Below, piece by piece: positions 39,891 to 51,990 of a stretch of 64,000 nucleotides of DNA; within the stretch, counting starts at the first letter, position 1; each line of letters begins with the position of its first letter. Below the pieces are notes generated by a model. It ran no database searches. It had not been told where the DNA came from and saw nothing but the letters and a program-made list of their open reading frames with translations. Made by a program: the position numbers and the translations under genes. This stretch comes from an uncultured Granulosicoccus sp. (lineage in GTDB: Bacteria; Pseudomonadota; Gammaproteobacteria; Granulosicoccales; Granulosicoccaceae). The DNA is taken from assembly GCA_947492525.1 (NCBI GenBank), contig CANLNQ010000020.1, positions 62,001-126,000 of the forward strand, given 5' to 3'.

Positions 39891-41708
39891 TCAGATGGGC
39901 AGCGAATCCAGACGCTTGCCTCCGTACAGGGCATTGACCAGTACACGTGTACCGAATATCGCGGTGAACATCGATGTCAGAATGCCGATGCACAAGGTCA
40001 CGGCAAAGCCCTTGATGGGGCCGGTGCCCAGGCTGAACAGCACAACGGCCGCAATCAGCGTGGTGATGTTGGCATCGGCGATTGTCGAGAAGGCCTTGTC
40101 ATAACCTGCAGAGATTGCAGCCTGTATGGCTCGCCCTGCCTTGAGCTCTTCGCGGATACGCTCGAAGATGAGCACGTTGGCATCGACGGCCATACCGACC
40201 GTCAGTACGATGCCGGCAATACCCGGCAATGTCAGTGTTGCTGTCAGGGCGCCCAGCACGGCAACGATCAGCACCACATTGGTGACGAGCGCCAGGCCCG
40301 CGATGATGCCGAACACACGGTAGTAGACGGCCATGAAGATCACCACCACGGCAAGGCCCACGGCCGCAGACATGAAGCCCTGTCGGATATTGTCCTTGCC
40401 CAGGCTCGGCCCGACGGTTCGCTCTTCCACGATCTGCACGGGAGCTTTCAAGGCACCCGATCGCAGCAGTAGCGCCAGATCCGCCGCTTCCTGCGCACCG
40501 AGACCCGTTGTCTGGAAACGATGACTCAACACGTCACGGATGGTGGCCACACTGATGACCTCTTCCACCTTCGACACACGCTTGACGTCTTCGCCATTGA
40601 CCTTGATGTTGTCGATTCGGTTTTCGATATAGACCACCGCCATGGGGTTGCCGACATTATCCTGCGTGACTTCCTGCATTCGCCGCGCCCCTGTGTTATC
40701 CAGGTTGACGAATACGGCGGGCGTGCCGGATTGCTGATCGATACCGGACGAGGCGTCCTTGATCTGATCGCCAGTCACGATGATGTCGCGGTCAAGCATG
40801 ATGGTGGATCCATCATCACGACGGGTGTACGGGCGCGCATCGGAGCGGGTGGATACCAATCGGTATTCCAGTGTTGCGGTAGCCCCGAGGATGTCCTTGG
40901 CGCGGGCCGTGTCCTGCACACCGGGAAGCTGCACGACGATTCGGTCAAGACCCTGCTGCTGGATGACAGGTTCGGACACACCGAGCTCGTTGATCCGGTT
41001 GCGCAAGGTCACGATATTCTGTTGCAAGGCACTGCGCTTTTCGGTTTCGGTCGCAGCCTCGCTCAGGTTGGCCGTGATGAAGGCAAACTCGCCATCTTCC
41101 GATGTGTCGAAGTCCAGATCGGCGCCCTCTTCACGAAAGACCTCCAGCATCTGATCACGTTCAGCCACATCCCTGAAACGGGCGCTCAGAACACCTTTGG
41201 AATGCTGTATGGAGGTGCCGCGAATCTTGGCCTCTCGCACTTCACGCTTCCAGGCGGGAATGAAACGCTCTTCAGCAGTGTTGATGGCGGCATCCATGTC
41301 CACTTCCATCAGAAAGTGCACGCCACCGCGCAGATCCAGGCCCAGAAACATCGGCTGAGCGATGTTGCGCAACCATGCCGGGCTGGCATCCACCAGATTC
41401 AAGGCAGTGATGAAGCGATTGGAATCCAGCTTTTCAGACAGTACGTCACGAGCACGTATCTGATCATCTTCACTATTGAACAGTGCCAGGTAACGTCCTT
41501 CCTCCTGACGCACCTCGACATCGGAGAATCCGGCATCGGACAGGATCCTGTCGAACTGACCCACATCGGCACTGGTCAGTTCTGCCGAGCGTGCCGATAC
41601 CTGCACGGCAGGGTCGCTGCCGAACAGGTTCGGCAGCGCAAACAGCACGCCAATAATCATAACGGCTGCCAATAGCAGCGTTTTCCAGAGAGGATTGGTA
41701 TTGGTCAT
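39891..41708 (-). CDS. secD: protein translocase subunit SecD
   Basis: SecD forms the larger part of the SecDF periplasmic arm and proton channel. The protein is 605 residues. It has an N-terminal TM helix, the motif LGLDLRGGVHFLMEVD, the P1 domain, and five C-terminal TM helices including VGMAVDANVLIFERIREE. It lies 36 bases after yajC in the canonical yajC-secD-secF operon. Confidence 0.97.
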   Translation of the reverse strand: MTNTNPLWKTLLLAAVMIIGVLFALPNLFGSDPAVQVSARSAELTSADVGQFDRILSDAGFSDVEVRQEEGRYLALFNSEDDQIRARDVLSEKLDSNRFITALNLVDASPAWLRNIAQPMFLGLDLRGGVHFLMEVDMDAAINTAEERFIPAWKREVREAKIRGTSIQHSKGVLSARFRDVAERDQMLEVFREEGADLDFDTSEDGEFAFITANLSEAATETEKRSALQQNIVTLRNRINELGVSEPVIQQQGLDRIVVQLPGVQDTARAKDILGATATLEYRLVSTRSDARPYTRRDDGSTIMLDRDIIVTGDQIKDASSGIDQQSGTPAVFVNLDNTGARRMQEVTQDNVGNPMAVVYIENRIDNIKVNGEDVKRVSKVEEVISVATIRDVLSHRFQTTGLGAQEAADLALLLRSGALKAPVQIVEERTVGPSLGKDNIRQGFMSAAVGLAVVVIFMAVYYRVFGIIAGLALVTNVVLIVAVLGALTATLTLPGIAGIVLTVGMAVDANVLIFERIREELKAGRAIQAAISAGYDKAFSTIADANITTLIAAVVLFSLGTGPIKGFAVTLCIGILTSMFTAIFGTRVLVNALYGGKRLDSLPI

Positions 41709-41744
41709 GCTGTTGCGGCTGGTCTGTACGTAGGAGAGCGGAAC

Positions 41745-42071
41745 TCAGATATTCTTCAAGGTACCGGAGGGCAACAGAGCGGCAATGGCATGCTTCTGCA
41801 CATTGACCTCGACACCTTCGGCAACTCGCATGGTCAGGTAGGCATCGCCCACTTTCGATACGGTCCCGCCCAAGCCACCATTGGTAACGACTTCATCACC
41901 TTTTTTCAAGGCAGCGACCATGGTCTTGTGTTCCTTCATGCGCTTTTGCTGCGGACGAATCATGAGGAAGTAGAACACCGGCAGCATGAGCAGCAGCGGC
42001 AGAATGCCCATCAGGGACCCACCCGGAGCGCCAGCGCCCTGGGCATATGCATTACTGATAAAGAAATCCAT
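41745..42071 (-). CDS. yajC: Sec translocon accessory protein YajC
   Basis: YajC is a small single-span protein that associates with SecDF. The protein is 108 residues. The TM helix is at about residues 20-37 (MGILPLLLMLPVFYFLMI), followed by RPQQKRMKEHKTMVAALKKG and GDEVVTNGGLGGTV, both family hallmarks. It lies between tgt and secD. Confidence 0.96.
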   Translation of the reverse strand: MDFFISNAYAQGAGAPGGSLMGILPLLLMLPVFYFLMIRPQQKRMKEHKTMVAALKKGDEVVTNGGLGGTVSKVGDAYLTMRVAEGVEVNVQKHAIAALLPSGTLKNI

Positions 42072-42158
42072 GTAAACGACTCTTGAAGTGACTGCGGAAA
42101 GTAACGCGCAATTATGCCATAGACCACAGCATCAACCGGTGGTTTCCGGAGTGGGGAT

Positions 42159-44464
<2,306 letters not shown>

Positions 44465-44515
44465 GGGTGATCATTCTGGGGGGGATAAGGTGGATTAAGG
44501 CCGGAGCCGAGCGCT

Positions 44516-44602
44516 TGGTGCCGGAGGCGAGACTTGAACTCGCACTCTGTTTCCAGAACCGGATTTTGAATCCGGCGTGTCTACCAATTCCACCACTCCG
44601 GC
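44516..44602 (-). tRNA. tRNA-Leu (CAA)
   Basis: This 87-nt type II tRNA starts GCCGGAG, has a long variable arm and ends with CCA. The anticodon stem CCGGA/TCCGG encloses TTCAAAA, so the anticodon is CAA, reading TTG. It lies just upstream of queA. Confidence 0.96.
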
Positions 44603-44659
44603 AGCGCATGCGAAGTGTAGGCAGTTTATGCCTCCACGACAAGCCTCGGACAAACTTTT

Positions 44660-45262
44660 TTAATCTTCCCTGCGCAACTTGACCGGCTCGATGATTCCTT
44701 CCAGAGATTCCATGACCGGCAGCAGATGAGGCTTGTTCGCTCTGATCTCATCCAGAGACAGTCCATCCATTTCGTGAGGAAAGATCAGCCAGTCCTCGGT
44801 CTTGTGCGCACAGAAGTCCGGCTCGAAGTCGGTCTTGTTCTTCTTCGGCTTGAAATAGGCGGTAGCTACCCGAATGTCATGGGGCAGATTCCTGCGTGAT
44901 CGGACCTTCATCTTGTCGAGAATGCTCTTCACGCTCAAACCGGTATCGAACACATCATCGACGATCAGCAGCGAATCCTCGGCATTCATCTTCTGGGTCA
45001 GATAGCTCAGACCATGCACACGCACCTTGCTTTCACGCTTGTTGATTCCGGCATAGCTGGATGTGCGGATGGAAATATGATCGGTATGCACGCCGTAGAA
45101 ATCCAGCAGCTCCTGCACCATGATGCCCACTGGCGTACCGCCGCGCCAGACGCCCACGATAAAATTCGGCCGGAAATCACTGGCCAGAATCTGCCGCCCC
45201 AGCTCCAGAGAATCTTCCAGCAGCTGCTGGGCAGAAATATAGACTTTTTGATCAGTACTCAT
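44660..45262 (-). CDS. purine-type phosphoribosyltransferase (hypoxanthine PRTase-like)
   Basis: The protein is 200 residues with a type I phosphoribosyltransferase fold. The PRPP loop is LLIVDDVFDTGLSV at about residues 97-110, and an N-terminal VGVWRGGTPVGIMVQELLD segment resembles xanthine/hypoxanthine-guanine PRTases. The specific base is not certain. The ATG overlaps the pyrF stop by four bases, which couples a probable purine salvage enzyme to the last step of UMP synthesis. Confidence 0.75.
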   Translation of the reverse strand: MSTDQKVYISAQQLLEDSLELGRQILASDFRPNFIVGVWRGGTPVGIMVQELLDFYGVHTDHISIRTSSYAGINKRESKVRVHGLSYLTQKMNAEDSLLIVDDVFDTGLSVKSILDKMKVRSRRNLPHDIRVATAYFKPKKNKTDFEPDFCAHKTEDWLIFPHEMDGLSLDEIRANKPHLLPVMESLEGIIEPVKLRRED

Positions 45263-46059
45263 GCATCGATGTCTGCCGTGTCAGCCGGCTTTGTTGCAGT
45301 CAGTTGAGAAGCGGCGATCTGCACTTCCGCATTCAAGGCGTGTAACACATCCAGCGGTGATTGCGCCTGCGTGATGGGTCTGCCGATGACCAGGTAGTCA
45401 CTACCACCCAGAATGGCATCGAAGGGTGTCAGGGTACGACGCTGATCATCCGGTCGACCACCATGACTGGAAATGTTCCCGACAGGTGCGCTGGAAGCCT
45501 GATCGGGCCGAACGCCGGGCGTTACGGTGAGAAAGTTGTTCTTTGCAATGGCGCGAATCTGCGACACCTCATGCGGTGAACAGACAACCCCATCCAGACC
45601 TGCCTGACGCGCCAGCTTTGCCAATCGGCTCACCTGATCGACAGGTTCGACATCCAGCCCCACACTGGCAAGCTCAGCGCGATCCAGACTGGTCAATACC
45701 GTGACAGCGATCAGCCTCGTGCCGCCGCCCTGCTCGGCACTGCGATCGAACTGCTTGACTGCATTGCGCGCTGCTTCCAGCATGGCCGGACCCCCACTGG
45801 CGTGAACGTTCACCATCCACACCCCCATGGCGGCTGCGGCCTCGACGGCACTGGCCACGGTGTTCGGTATATCGTGGTACTTCAGATCCAGAAACACGTC
45901 GAACCCGGCCTTCTGACATTCCTCGACCAGTGTCGGCCCTGCCAGGGTGTAGAGCTGATTGCCGATCTTGAGGCGCGTCAGTGAGGGATCCAGCCGCTGC
46001 ACGAGCGCGCGTGCCTTGCCAGGTTCGTTGAAATCCAGTGCGGTGATTATTCTGTTCAT
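45259..46059 (-). CDS. pyrF: orotidine 5'-phosphate decarboxylase
   Basis: PyrF decarboxylates OMP to UMP, the final de novo pyrimidine step. From the ATG at 46059 the protein is 266 residues. The catalytic D-x-K-x-x-D motif is in VFLDLKYHDIPNTV, and the phosphate-binding end is VTPGVRPD with IGRPIT. The frame is open to 46122, but the ATG at 46059 overlaps the lapB stop as ATGA and follows GGAAGG. A tail of about 25 residues past the barrel is longer than usual. Confidence 0.96.
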   Translation of the reverse strand: MNRIITALDFNEPGKARALVQRLDPSLTRLKIGNQLYTLAGPTLVEECQKAGFDVFLDLKYHDIPNTVASAVEAAAAMGVWMVNVHASGGPAMLEAARNAVKQFDRSAEQGGGTRLIAVTVLTSLDRAELASVGLDVEPVDQVSRLAKLARQAGLDGVVCSPHEVSQIRAIAKNNFLTVTPGVRPDQASSAPVGNISSHGGRPDDQRRTLTPFDAILGGSDYLVIGRPITQAQSPLDVLHALNAEVQIAASQLTATKPADTADIDA

Positions 46060-47231
46060 TCGCCTTCCACGCCGATGATGGTTGATACGCTGTCCCAACG
46101 GCCACAACCGGGGCAACGCCAATGCATCACGTTACCCTGAAATCCGCAGGAATTGCAGCGATAAACCGGTTTATCTTCAATCACCTGATCCAGCAAGTTA
46201 CATATGACTCGAACCTTGTCGCGCTCATCGGGCTTGCTGAGTTCGATCTGATCACGTGTCCAGTCACGCAGACCCCGCAATGAAGGGCGGCGCAATATCT
46301 GATCCTTGAAGAAGCGATCTGCCAGCGCATCGCTGTGCAACTCGGCAATGATCTGCCGTGTGCTTCTGATGACCGAATAGGCGTTACGCTGCTCACGGAT
46401 GCGCTTGATGAACTGGAGCAGGCGCTCTTGATCACCCAGAGCCTTGAAGGCCGTGAAGCGTGCATCGATGGTCTCGGGCATTAACTCCGGACGCAGGGAT
46501 TCCACCTGATCGTACAGCTTCAAAGCCCTGTCGTGATCCGCGTTTTCCTGTGCCAGCGCTGCCTGCATCATCAGTGCGCGCGCACAACGCGGATCATGAT
46601 GAATGGCCCGGGACAGACTGGCTTCCGTCTCTGCCCTGTCACCCTGTCTCTGCGACTGAACAGCCAGCTCACAGTAGTAATGCGCGATTCTCGGTCCGAG
46701 CTCTCGCTCGCTGTGGCGATCGAAATCCATCGCGACCGTAATCGCCTGCTGCCAGTCAGCCTCTTGCTCGTGCAGCTGCAACAGACTGTCATAGGCATCC
46801 GCACGTCGATGCTCGGATTCGAGCAGCTGGTGCAGCACGGATTCTGCGCGATCGAGCAAGCCGGCCGAACGATAATCCCTGGCCAGTTCAACACGTGCCG
46901 CATCGCGTATGTCGGACTGCAATTCAGTCTTGTCGATGACACTCTGATGCAGCAGCACCGCACGCTCCATCTCGCCGCGACGACGGTAGTGATTGCCCAG
47001 AGCGATATGGGTTTCGGCGGTATCCCTGCTGGTGCCCGAAAGCGCTTCGAATAGCTCGGCCGTGGTGTCAGCCTGCTCGGAGAGCAACACGTTCAGGTCC
47101 TGATGAAAGTTCTTCGTGTAGTCCCAGAACGCATCCGGCTTGCGGGCATCACTGCGCCTGGCTGCAAACCAGCCGGCCGCGGCTGCAACGGGTAGCAACA
47201 GCCACAGGAGATCAGGTACGGACACGGTCAA
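46056..47231 (-). CDS. lapB: lipopolysaccharide assembly protein LapB (YciM)
   Basis: LapB is an inner-membrane TPR protein that, in E. coli, guides FtsH to degrade LpxC and so balances LPS synthesis. The protein is about 391 residues. An N-terminal membrane anchor (LLWLLLPVAAAAGWFA) is followed by TPR repeats to about residue 340 and a rubredoxin-like metal site with two CxxC pairs, CNSCGF and CPGCGRW. The start is uncertain: TTG at 47231 or GTG at 47225. It is coupled to pyrF; lapA, usually next to it, is missing. Confidence 0.93.
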   Translation of the reverse strand: MTVSVPDLLWLLLPVAAAAGWFAARRSDARKPDAFWDYTKNFHQDLNVLLSEQADTTAELFEALSGTSRDTAETHIALGNHYRRRGEMERAVLLHQSVIDKTELQSDIRDAARVELARDYRSAGLLDRAESVLHQLLESEHRRADAYDSLLQLHEQEADWQQAITVAMDFDRHSERELGPRIAHYYCELAVQSQRQGDRAETEASLSRAIHHDPRCARALMMQAALAQENADHDRALKLYDQVESLRPELMPETIDARFTAFKALGDQERLLQFIKRIREQRNAYSVIRSTRQIIAELHSDALADRFFKDQILRRPSLRGLRDWTRDQIELSKPDERDKVRVICNLLDQVIEDKPVYRCNSCGFQGNVMHWRCPGCGRWDSVSTIIGVEGE

Positions 47232-47337
47232 TCAGCCGCCGGTAGACGTGTGTACAAGGCTGCCCTGACAGACAGCGATAAAACGGACAGGCTTGATAAC
47301 GGAGAGGTCGCGCACGGGGACGGGCGACCGGCACTCT

Positions 47338-47700
47338 TCAGTCGTCGTCATCGTCCTGGAAGGATTCGGACGTCTCGTTGACGCCACCGGTGCCATTGTT
47401 GACACGCTCTCGTAATTCCTTGCCGGGCTTGAAATGAGGTACATGCTTGCCACGAAGAGCAACAGCATCGCCTGATTTGGGATTGCGCCCCATTCTCGCT
47501 TCGCGAAAATGCAGGGAAAAGCTGCCAAAGCCACGAATCTCGATTCGCTCGCCACTGGCCAGCTCCTGACTCATCTTCTCGAGAAGGCTCTTGACGGCCA
47601 GTTCGACGTCCTTGGGCGCCAGGTGCCCCTGATTGCGCGCCAGCGACTCGATGAGATCCGATTTGGTCAGACTGTTATCTGTGCGGGAACGTTCGCTCAT
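47338..47700 (-). CDS. ihfB: integration host factor subunit beta
   Basis: IHF-beta pairs with IHF-alpha to bend DNA sharply at specific sites. The protein is 120 residues against 94 in E. coli. The core is canonical: [44 protein letters not shown] and [15 protein letters not shown]. It carries a ten-residue N-terminal extension and a C-terminal tail ending in five Asp. The start follows AGGTGA. It lies between rpsA and lapB. Confidence 0.95.
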   Translation of the reverse strand: MSERSRTDNSLTKSDLIESLARNQGHLAPKDVELAVKSLLEKMSQELASGERIEIRGFGSFSLHFREARMGRNPKSGDAVALRGKHVPHFKPGKELRERVNNGTGGVNETSESFQDDDDD

Positions 47701-47797
47701 TTCTCACCTGTTGTCACGTCCGTTCTCAGCGCTCATGTATGAAATGAAGATACGATGAATCTGCGATTTCCAATGTTCCAAACGAAGAGTGCCCGCC

Positions 47798-47826
47798 CCG
47801 AACAACCCCGTCAAGGGGTTGTTCGG
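47798..47826. other. strong hairpin between rpsA and ihfB
   Basis: A perfect 12-bp inverted repeat (CCGAACAACCCC/GGGGTTGTTCGG) with a five-base loop lies 41 bases past the rpsA stop. No T tract follows on either strand, so it looks more like a processing or stabilising element than an intrinsic terminator. Confidence 0.7.
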
Positions 47827-47866
47827 AACAGGCGACTTCAGAACAACGGTTCAAAACCTGTCAGAA

Positions 47867-49546
47867 CTACTTTTCCAAGTTGCCCAGCTGCTCTTTCAAC
47901 AGATCACCCAGCGTAGTACCTGCTGGCTCTGAAGAAGAGTCATTGTAGTCGCTCATCGCTTCAGCTTCATCAGCATAGTCCTTCGCCTTGATGGACAGGC
48001 TCAGCATGCGTGACTTGCGGTCAGTACCGATGAACTTGGCTTCGATTTCCTCACCTTCCTTCAGGTGCTGACGCACGTCTTCGACGCGGTCACGGGAAAT
48101 CTCGGAAGCTCGCAGTACACCTTCGACACCGTCACCCAGGTCGATGATGGCGTGCTTGGTATCCACTTCCTTGACAGTACCTTTCACGATGCTGCCCTTC
48201 GGGCTGTCAGCAACGAATTGACCGAATGGGTCACGATCGATCTGCTTCACACCCAGAGAGATGCGCTCACGCTCGGGATCAACGGCCAGCACAACGGCTT
48301 CGATCTCGTCACCTTTCTTGTAGTTGTGAACGGCTTCTTCGCCAGTCTCGTTCCAGGACAGGTCAGACAAGTGGATGAGTCCGTCGATACCGCCTTCCAG
48401 ACCGATGAAGATACCGAAGTCGGTGATTGACTTGATGGTACCGGCAACCTTGTCACCCTTGTTGAACGACTCGGAGAAGTCTTCCCATGGGTTCGGCTTG
48501 CACTGCTTGATACCCAGAGAGATACGACGACGCTCCTGATCGATGTCGAGGATCATGACTTCGACTTCGTCACCCAGTGCAACAACCTTGTTCGGGTTGA
48601 CGTTGCGGTTGGTCCAATCCATTTCGGAGACGTGAACCAGACCTTCAACACCTTCCTCGATCTCTACAAAGCAACCGTAGTCAGCGATGTTGGTGACCTT
48701 GCCGAACAGGCGTGAGCCTTCAGGGTAACGACGAGTCAGATCGACCCATGGATCTTCACCCAGTTGCTTCAGACCCAGTGATACGCGGTTACGCTCGCGA
48801 TCGAACTTGAGGACCTTGACCTGCATTTCCTGACCGACTTCAACCACTTCGGAAGGATGCTTGACGCGCTTCCACGCCATGTCGGTGATGTGCAGCAGGC
48901 CATCGATACCACCCAGGTCAAGGAACGCACCGTAATCGGTGAGGTTCTTGACGATACCCATGATTTCCTGACCTTCCTGCAGATTCTCGAGCAGTTGCTC
49001 GCGCTCTGCACTGTACTCGGACTCAACGACCGCACGACGTGAAACAACAACGTTGTTGCGACGCTGGTCCAGCTTGATGACCTTGAATTCGAGTTCCTTG
49101 CCTTCGAGGTAGCTGGTGTCACGTACGGGACGTACGTCAACCAGTGAACCCGGCAGGAATGCGCGGATGTCGCAGACTTCAACGGTAAAGCCGCCTTTGA
49201 CCTTGCCAGTGATGTTGCCCTTGATGATTTCGTCATTTTCCTGAGCTCTTTCGAGAACGGTCCAGGAGCGTGCACGACGAGCCTTTTCACGCGAAAGCTT
49301 GGTTTCGCCGAAACCGTCTTCAACGGAATCGAGTGCTACTTCAACGCTGTCACCGATCTTGACATCGGTTTCGCCATTTTCGTCTTCGAACTCTTCAATA
49401 GGCACTGCGCCTTCGGATTTGAGTCCGGCATTGACGATGACGTAATCGCCCGTGATGTCGACAACTGTTCCAGTAAGGATGGAACCGACTTTCATCTGGG
49501 CGTTGGAGATACTCTCTTCGAAGAGCTCCGCAAAAGATTCTGACAT
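47867..49546 (-). CDS. rpsA: 30S ribosomal protein S1
   Basis: S1 binds mRNA and helps load leaders with weak Shine-Dalgarno sequences. The protein is 559 residues with six S1 (OB-fold) domains. Repeats such as [39 protein letters not shown] and [20 protein letters not shown] are spaced about 86 residues apart. The N-terminus has the S2-interacting segment. Context cmk-rpsA-ihfB is standard. Confidence 0.97.
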   Translation of the reverse strand: MSESFAELFEESISNAQMKVGSILTGTVVDITGDYVIVNAGLKSEGAVPIEEFEDENGETDVKIGDSVEVALDSVEDGFGETKLSREKARRARSWTVLERAQENDEIIKGNITGKVKGGFTVEVCDIRAFLPGSLVDVRPVRDTSYLEGKELEFKVIKLDQRRNNVVVSRRAVVESEYSAEREQLLENLQEGQEIMGIVKNLTDYGAFLDLGGIDGLLHITDMAWKRVKHPSEVVEVGQEMQVKVLKFDRERNRVSLGLKQLGEDPWVDLTRRYPEGSRLFGKVTNIADYGCFVEIEEGVEGLVHVSEMDWTNRNVNPNKVVALGDEVEVMILDIDQERRRISLGIKQCKPNPWEDFSESFNKGDKVAGTIKSITDFGIFIGLEGGIDGLIHLSDLSWNETGEEAVHNYKKGDEIEAVVLAVDPERERISLGVKQIDRDPFGQFVADSPKGSIVKGTVKEVDTKHAIIDLGDGVEGVLRASEISRDRVEDVRQHLKEGEEIEAKFIGTDRKSRMLSLSIKAKDYADEAEAMSDYNDSSSEPAGTTLGDLLKEQLGNLEK

Positions 49547-49657
49547 TAAATAGTAAACCTGTTAGGTGAATGACGCAGTGTCGTCATGACAAGGCGATGT
49601 GTTGGTTACTGAAACCCGACCTCCGTGGTCGAGCGGTACATTGTTGCAGGTTGATCA

Positions 49658-49674
49658 ATGCATGCCACATGCAT
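49658..49674. other. inverted repeat in the cmk-rpsA space
   Basis: ATGCATG-CCA-CATGCAT forms a 7-bp perfect inverted repeat in the 187-bp leader between cmk and rpsA. It could be an operator or a leader hairpin; rpsA leaders are autoregulated by S1 in E. coli, but nothing here proves a role. Confidence 0.35.
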
Positions 49675-49733
49675 GCGTCTGTATTGAATTGAACGAGCCC
49701 ACGCTACTGCTGCAAGGGACAATCCAGCTGTAT

Positions 49734-50417
49734 TTACCCGCCCGGTGTATCGGCCGTGGACAATGCAGACTTTATCTGCGCCACCACCTCATCGATGGAC
49801 AAATCACTGGAATCGATGATGAGCGCGTCGTTGGCAGCAACCAACGGCGAATGCTCGCGGGAACTGTCACGTTCATCGCGCGCACCAATCTCTTGCAGCA
49901 AGCACGCCATTGTAACGTCGATTCCCTTTTCTTTCAACTGCTTAGACCGTCGCTCTGCCCTCACCTGCCTGGAGGCCGACAGAAACACCTTCAATGTGGC
50001 ATCCGGGAACACCACAGTACCCATGTCCCGACCGTCGGCAACAAGGCCAGGAGCCTTGCGAAAACTGCGTTGTTCGTCAAGAACCGACTCTCTGACAGCC
50101 GCCATGACCGCCACCCGCGAGGCAGCATTGCCCGTCGTTTCCAGGCGCAGCCGAGAGGTTACATTTTGCTCACCCAGCCATACCTGCACCCCTTCGGGGT
50201 CAGGTTGAAAGCGTGCCTGCATGCTCTGCAAGGCATCGAGAACCGAGGCTTCGTCATCCAGATCGGCACCGCAATCCAGCGCATGCAGCGCCGCCGCGCG
50301 ATACACCGCTCCGCTGTCGAGCATGTGAAAACCCAACTCGTCAGCCAGCTGGCGGGCAATCGTTCCCTTGCCGGCCCCTGAAGGTCCGTCGATGGTTATG
50401 ACCGGGATTTCGCTCAT
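49734..50417 (-). CDS. cmk: cytidylate kinase
   Basis: Cmk phosphorylates CMP and dCMP. The protein is 227 residues. The P-loop GPSGAGKGTIARQLA is at the N-terminus, and LDSGAVYRAAAL, GRDMGTVVFPDA and the lid region ARDERDSSREHSPL are present. It lies 19 bases after aroA and upstream of rpsA, the conserved order. Confidence 0.97.
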   Translation of the reverse strand: MSEIPVITIDGPSGAGKGTIARQLADELGFHMLDSGAVYRAAALHALDCGADLDDEASVLDALQSMQARFQPDPEGVQVWLGEQNVTSRLRLETTGNAASRVAVMAAVRESVLDEQRSFRKAPGLVADGRDMGTVVFPDATLKVFLSASRQVRAERRSKQLKEKGIDVTMACLLQEIGARDERDSSREHSPLVAANDALIIDSSDLSIDEVVAQIKSALSTADTPGG

Positions 50418-50436
50418 GAATCAGTACATCCGCAAG

Positions 50437-51786
50437 TCATGTGGCAGCTGTGTCCCGAGTCTCGGTGATATGCAGTCCGGCATCCCCGGCAATCTGCACA
50501 AAGCCCGGGAACGACGTATTGACGTTGTCGCAATCGAGTACGGTGATGGGTCCGTCGCAGATCAGCGATGCCATGGAAAAGGACATGGCCGTTCGATGAT
50601 CGCCGCAGCTGTCAGCCGTGCCACCGGTCAGACGCTTGCCACGAATGATTGCGCCATCCGGGGTATCAGTGATATCACCACCCAGCGCGCGCAGACCATC
50701 GGCCATGACCTGGATGCGGTCGGTTTCCTTGACCCGCAACTCTTCGGCACCGGTCACCACCGTCTCGCCCTCGGCACCGGCAGCCGCAACGAACAGCGCC
50801 GGAAATTCATCGATGGCCAGCGACACCAGCTCTTCGGGCACGTGAATACCCTTCAGCCGAGTGCCTTCCACTTCGAGGTCGGCAACGGGTTCGCCTCCCG
50901 TCACGCGCTCATTGCAGACACGGATACTGGCGCCCATCAGACGCAGAATATCGATGACGCCTGTGCGGCTTGGATTCATACCGACTCCCGTCAGCGTCAG
51001 CTTCGAACCGGGTGTCATGCTGGCACCCACGAGAAAGAACGCCGATGAGGATATGTCGCCAGGCACCGTCAGCGAGGTAGCCGTCAGCTTCTGGCCGCCA
51101 CGCACAGAGGCAGTCAGGCCACTGACCTCGACCTCGACACCAAAACCGCGCAACATGCGCTCGGTGTGATCACGGGTAATAGCGGGTTCATGCACCGTGG
51201 TGGTACCGCTGGCGTGCAAGCCTGCCAGCAAGATCGCCGACTTGACCTGAGCGCTGGCCATCGGGCAGGTGTATTCGATACCGGCCAACGGCGCTGTCTT
51301 CTGAATGCTCAGGGGTGGCGTGCCATTATCCCCCGTGAGAATACTGGCGCCCATCAGGGTCAGCGGGTCGACGATACGCCGCATCGGCCGCCCCGTCAGC
51401 GATTCATCGCCGGTGAGCGTTGCCGGAATGCACATGCCGGCCAGAAGCCCTGCCAGCAGGCGCATGCCAGTGCCGGAGTTTCCCAGATAGATGGGCGCCT
51501 CGGGCGCCTTCAGCGCTTCCACGCCCTGCCCGTACAGCGTCACCTCTCCAGCGGCGCCCCGTTCGATGCGAACGCCCATGGCCTGAAAGGCTTCCAGCGT
51601 GTGCAGGCTGTCTTCACCTTCCAGAAACCCCTGCACCTCTGTGACGCCGTTGGCGATACCACCGAACATGATGGAACGGTGTGACATTGATTTATCGCCG
51701 GGAACCCTCACTGTACCGCTCAACGCAGTCGCGGGCTCCAGCTGGAAAATCCTGCCGGCGGAAGTAGATGGGGCTGTTTGTGTCAC
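50437..51786 (-). CDS. aroA: 3-phosphoshikimate 1-carboxyvinyltransferase (EPSP synthase), class II-like
   Basis: AroA joins PEP to shikimate 3-phosphate in the aromatic amino acid pathway. The protein is 449 residues. The segments PGDKSMSHRSIMFGG, PMASAQVKSAILLAGL, PAITRDHTERMLRGFG and EELRVKETDRI resemble the class II (CP4-like) enzymes more than E. coli AroA. In the PEP-site loop the sequence is LGNSGTGMRL, keeping the Gly that is Ala in CP4, so glyphosate response cannot be predicted. It starts with GTG at 51786 behind AGGA. Confidence 0.95.
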   Translation of the reverse strand: MTQTAPSTSAGRIFQLEPATALSGTVRVPGDKSMSHRSIMFGGIANGVTEVQGFLEGEDSLHTLEAFQAMGVRIERGAAGEVTLYGQGVEALKAPEAPIYLGNSGTGMRLLAGLLAGMCIPATLTGDESLTGRPMRRIVDPLTLMGASILTGDNGTPPLSIQKTAPLAGIEYTCPMASAQVKSAILLAGLHASGTTTVHEPAITRDHTERMLRGFGVEVEVSGLTASVRGGQKLTATSLTVPGDISSSAFFLVGASMTPGSKLTLTGVGMNPSRTGVIDILRLMGASIRVCNERVTGGEPVADLEVEGTRLKGIHVPEELVSLAIDEFPALFVAAAGAEGETVVTGAEELRVKETDRIQVMADGLRALGGDITDTPDGAIIRGKRLTGGTADSCGDHRTAMSFSMASLICDGPITVLDCDNVNTSFPGFVQIAGDAGLHITETRDTAAT

Positions 51787-51990
51787 GAGCTGTCCTGTAG
51801 GTTATCGCCAAAATGGTAACACTCAGACCGCCGACTTTTGCATTGTGCAATCAGAAGAAGCGCACACCGGCGAACATTACGTGGAACCTGTGTACCTCGA
51901 CACGGGCTGTCGCGCGTTATTCTATCCCCACAGATACTTGTGTACACTTCGGAGTTGAACAGGAATACCCACCAGAATGATGTGGATACA

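Noticed and set aside
47232-47555. Minus-strand frame in the lapA position
   Set aside because: It lies mostly inside ihfB in another frame and has no paired membrane helices as in LapA.
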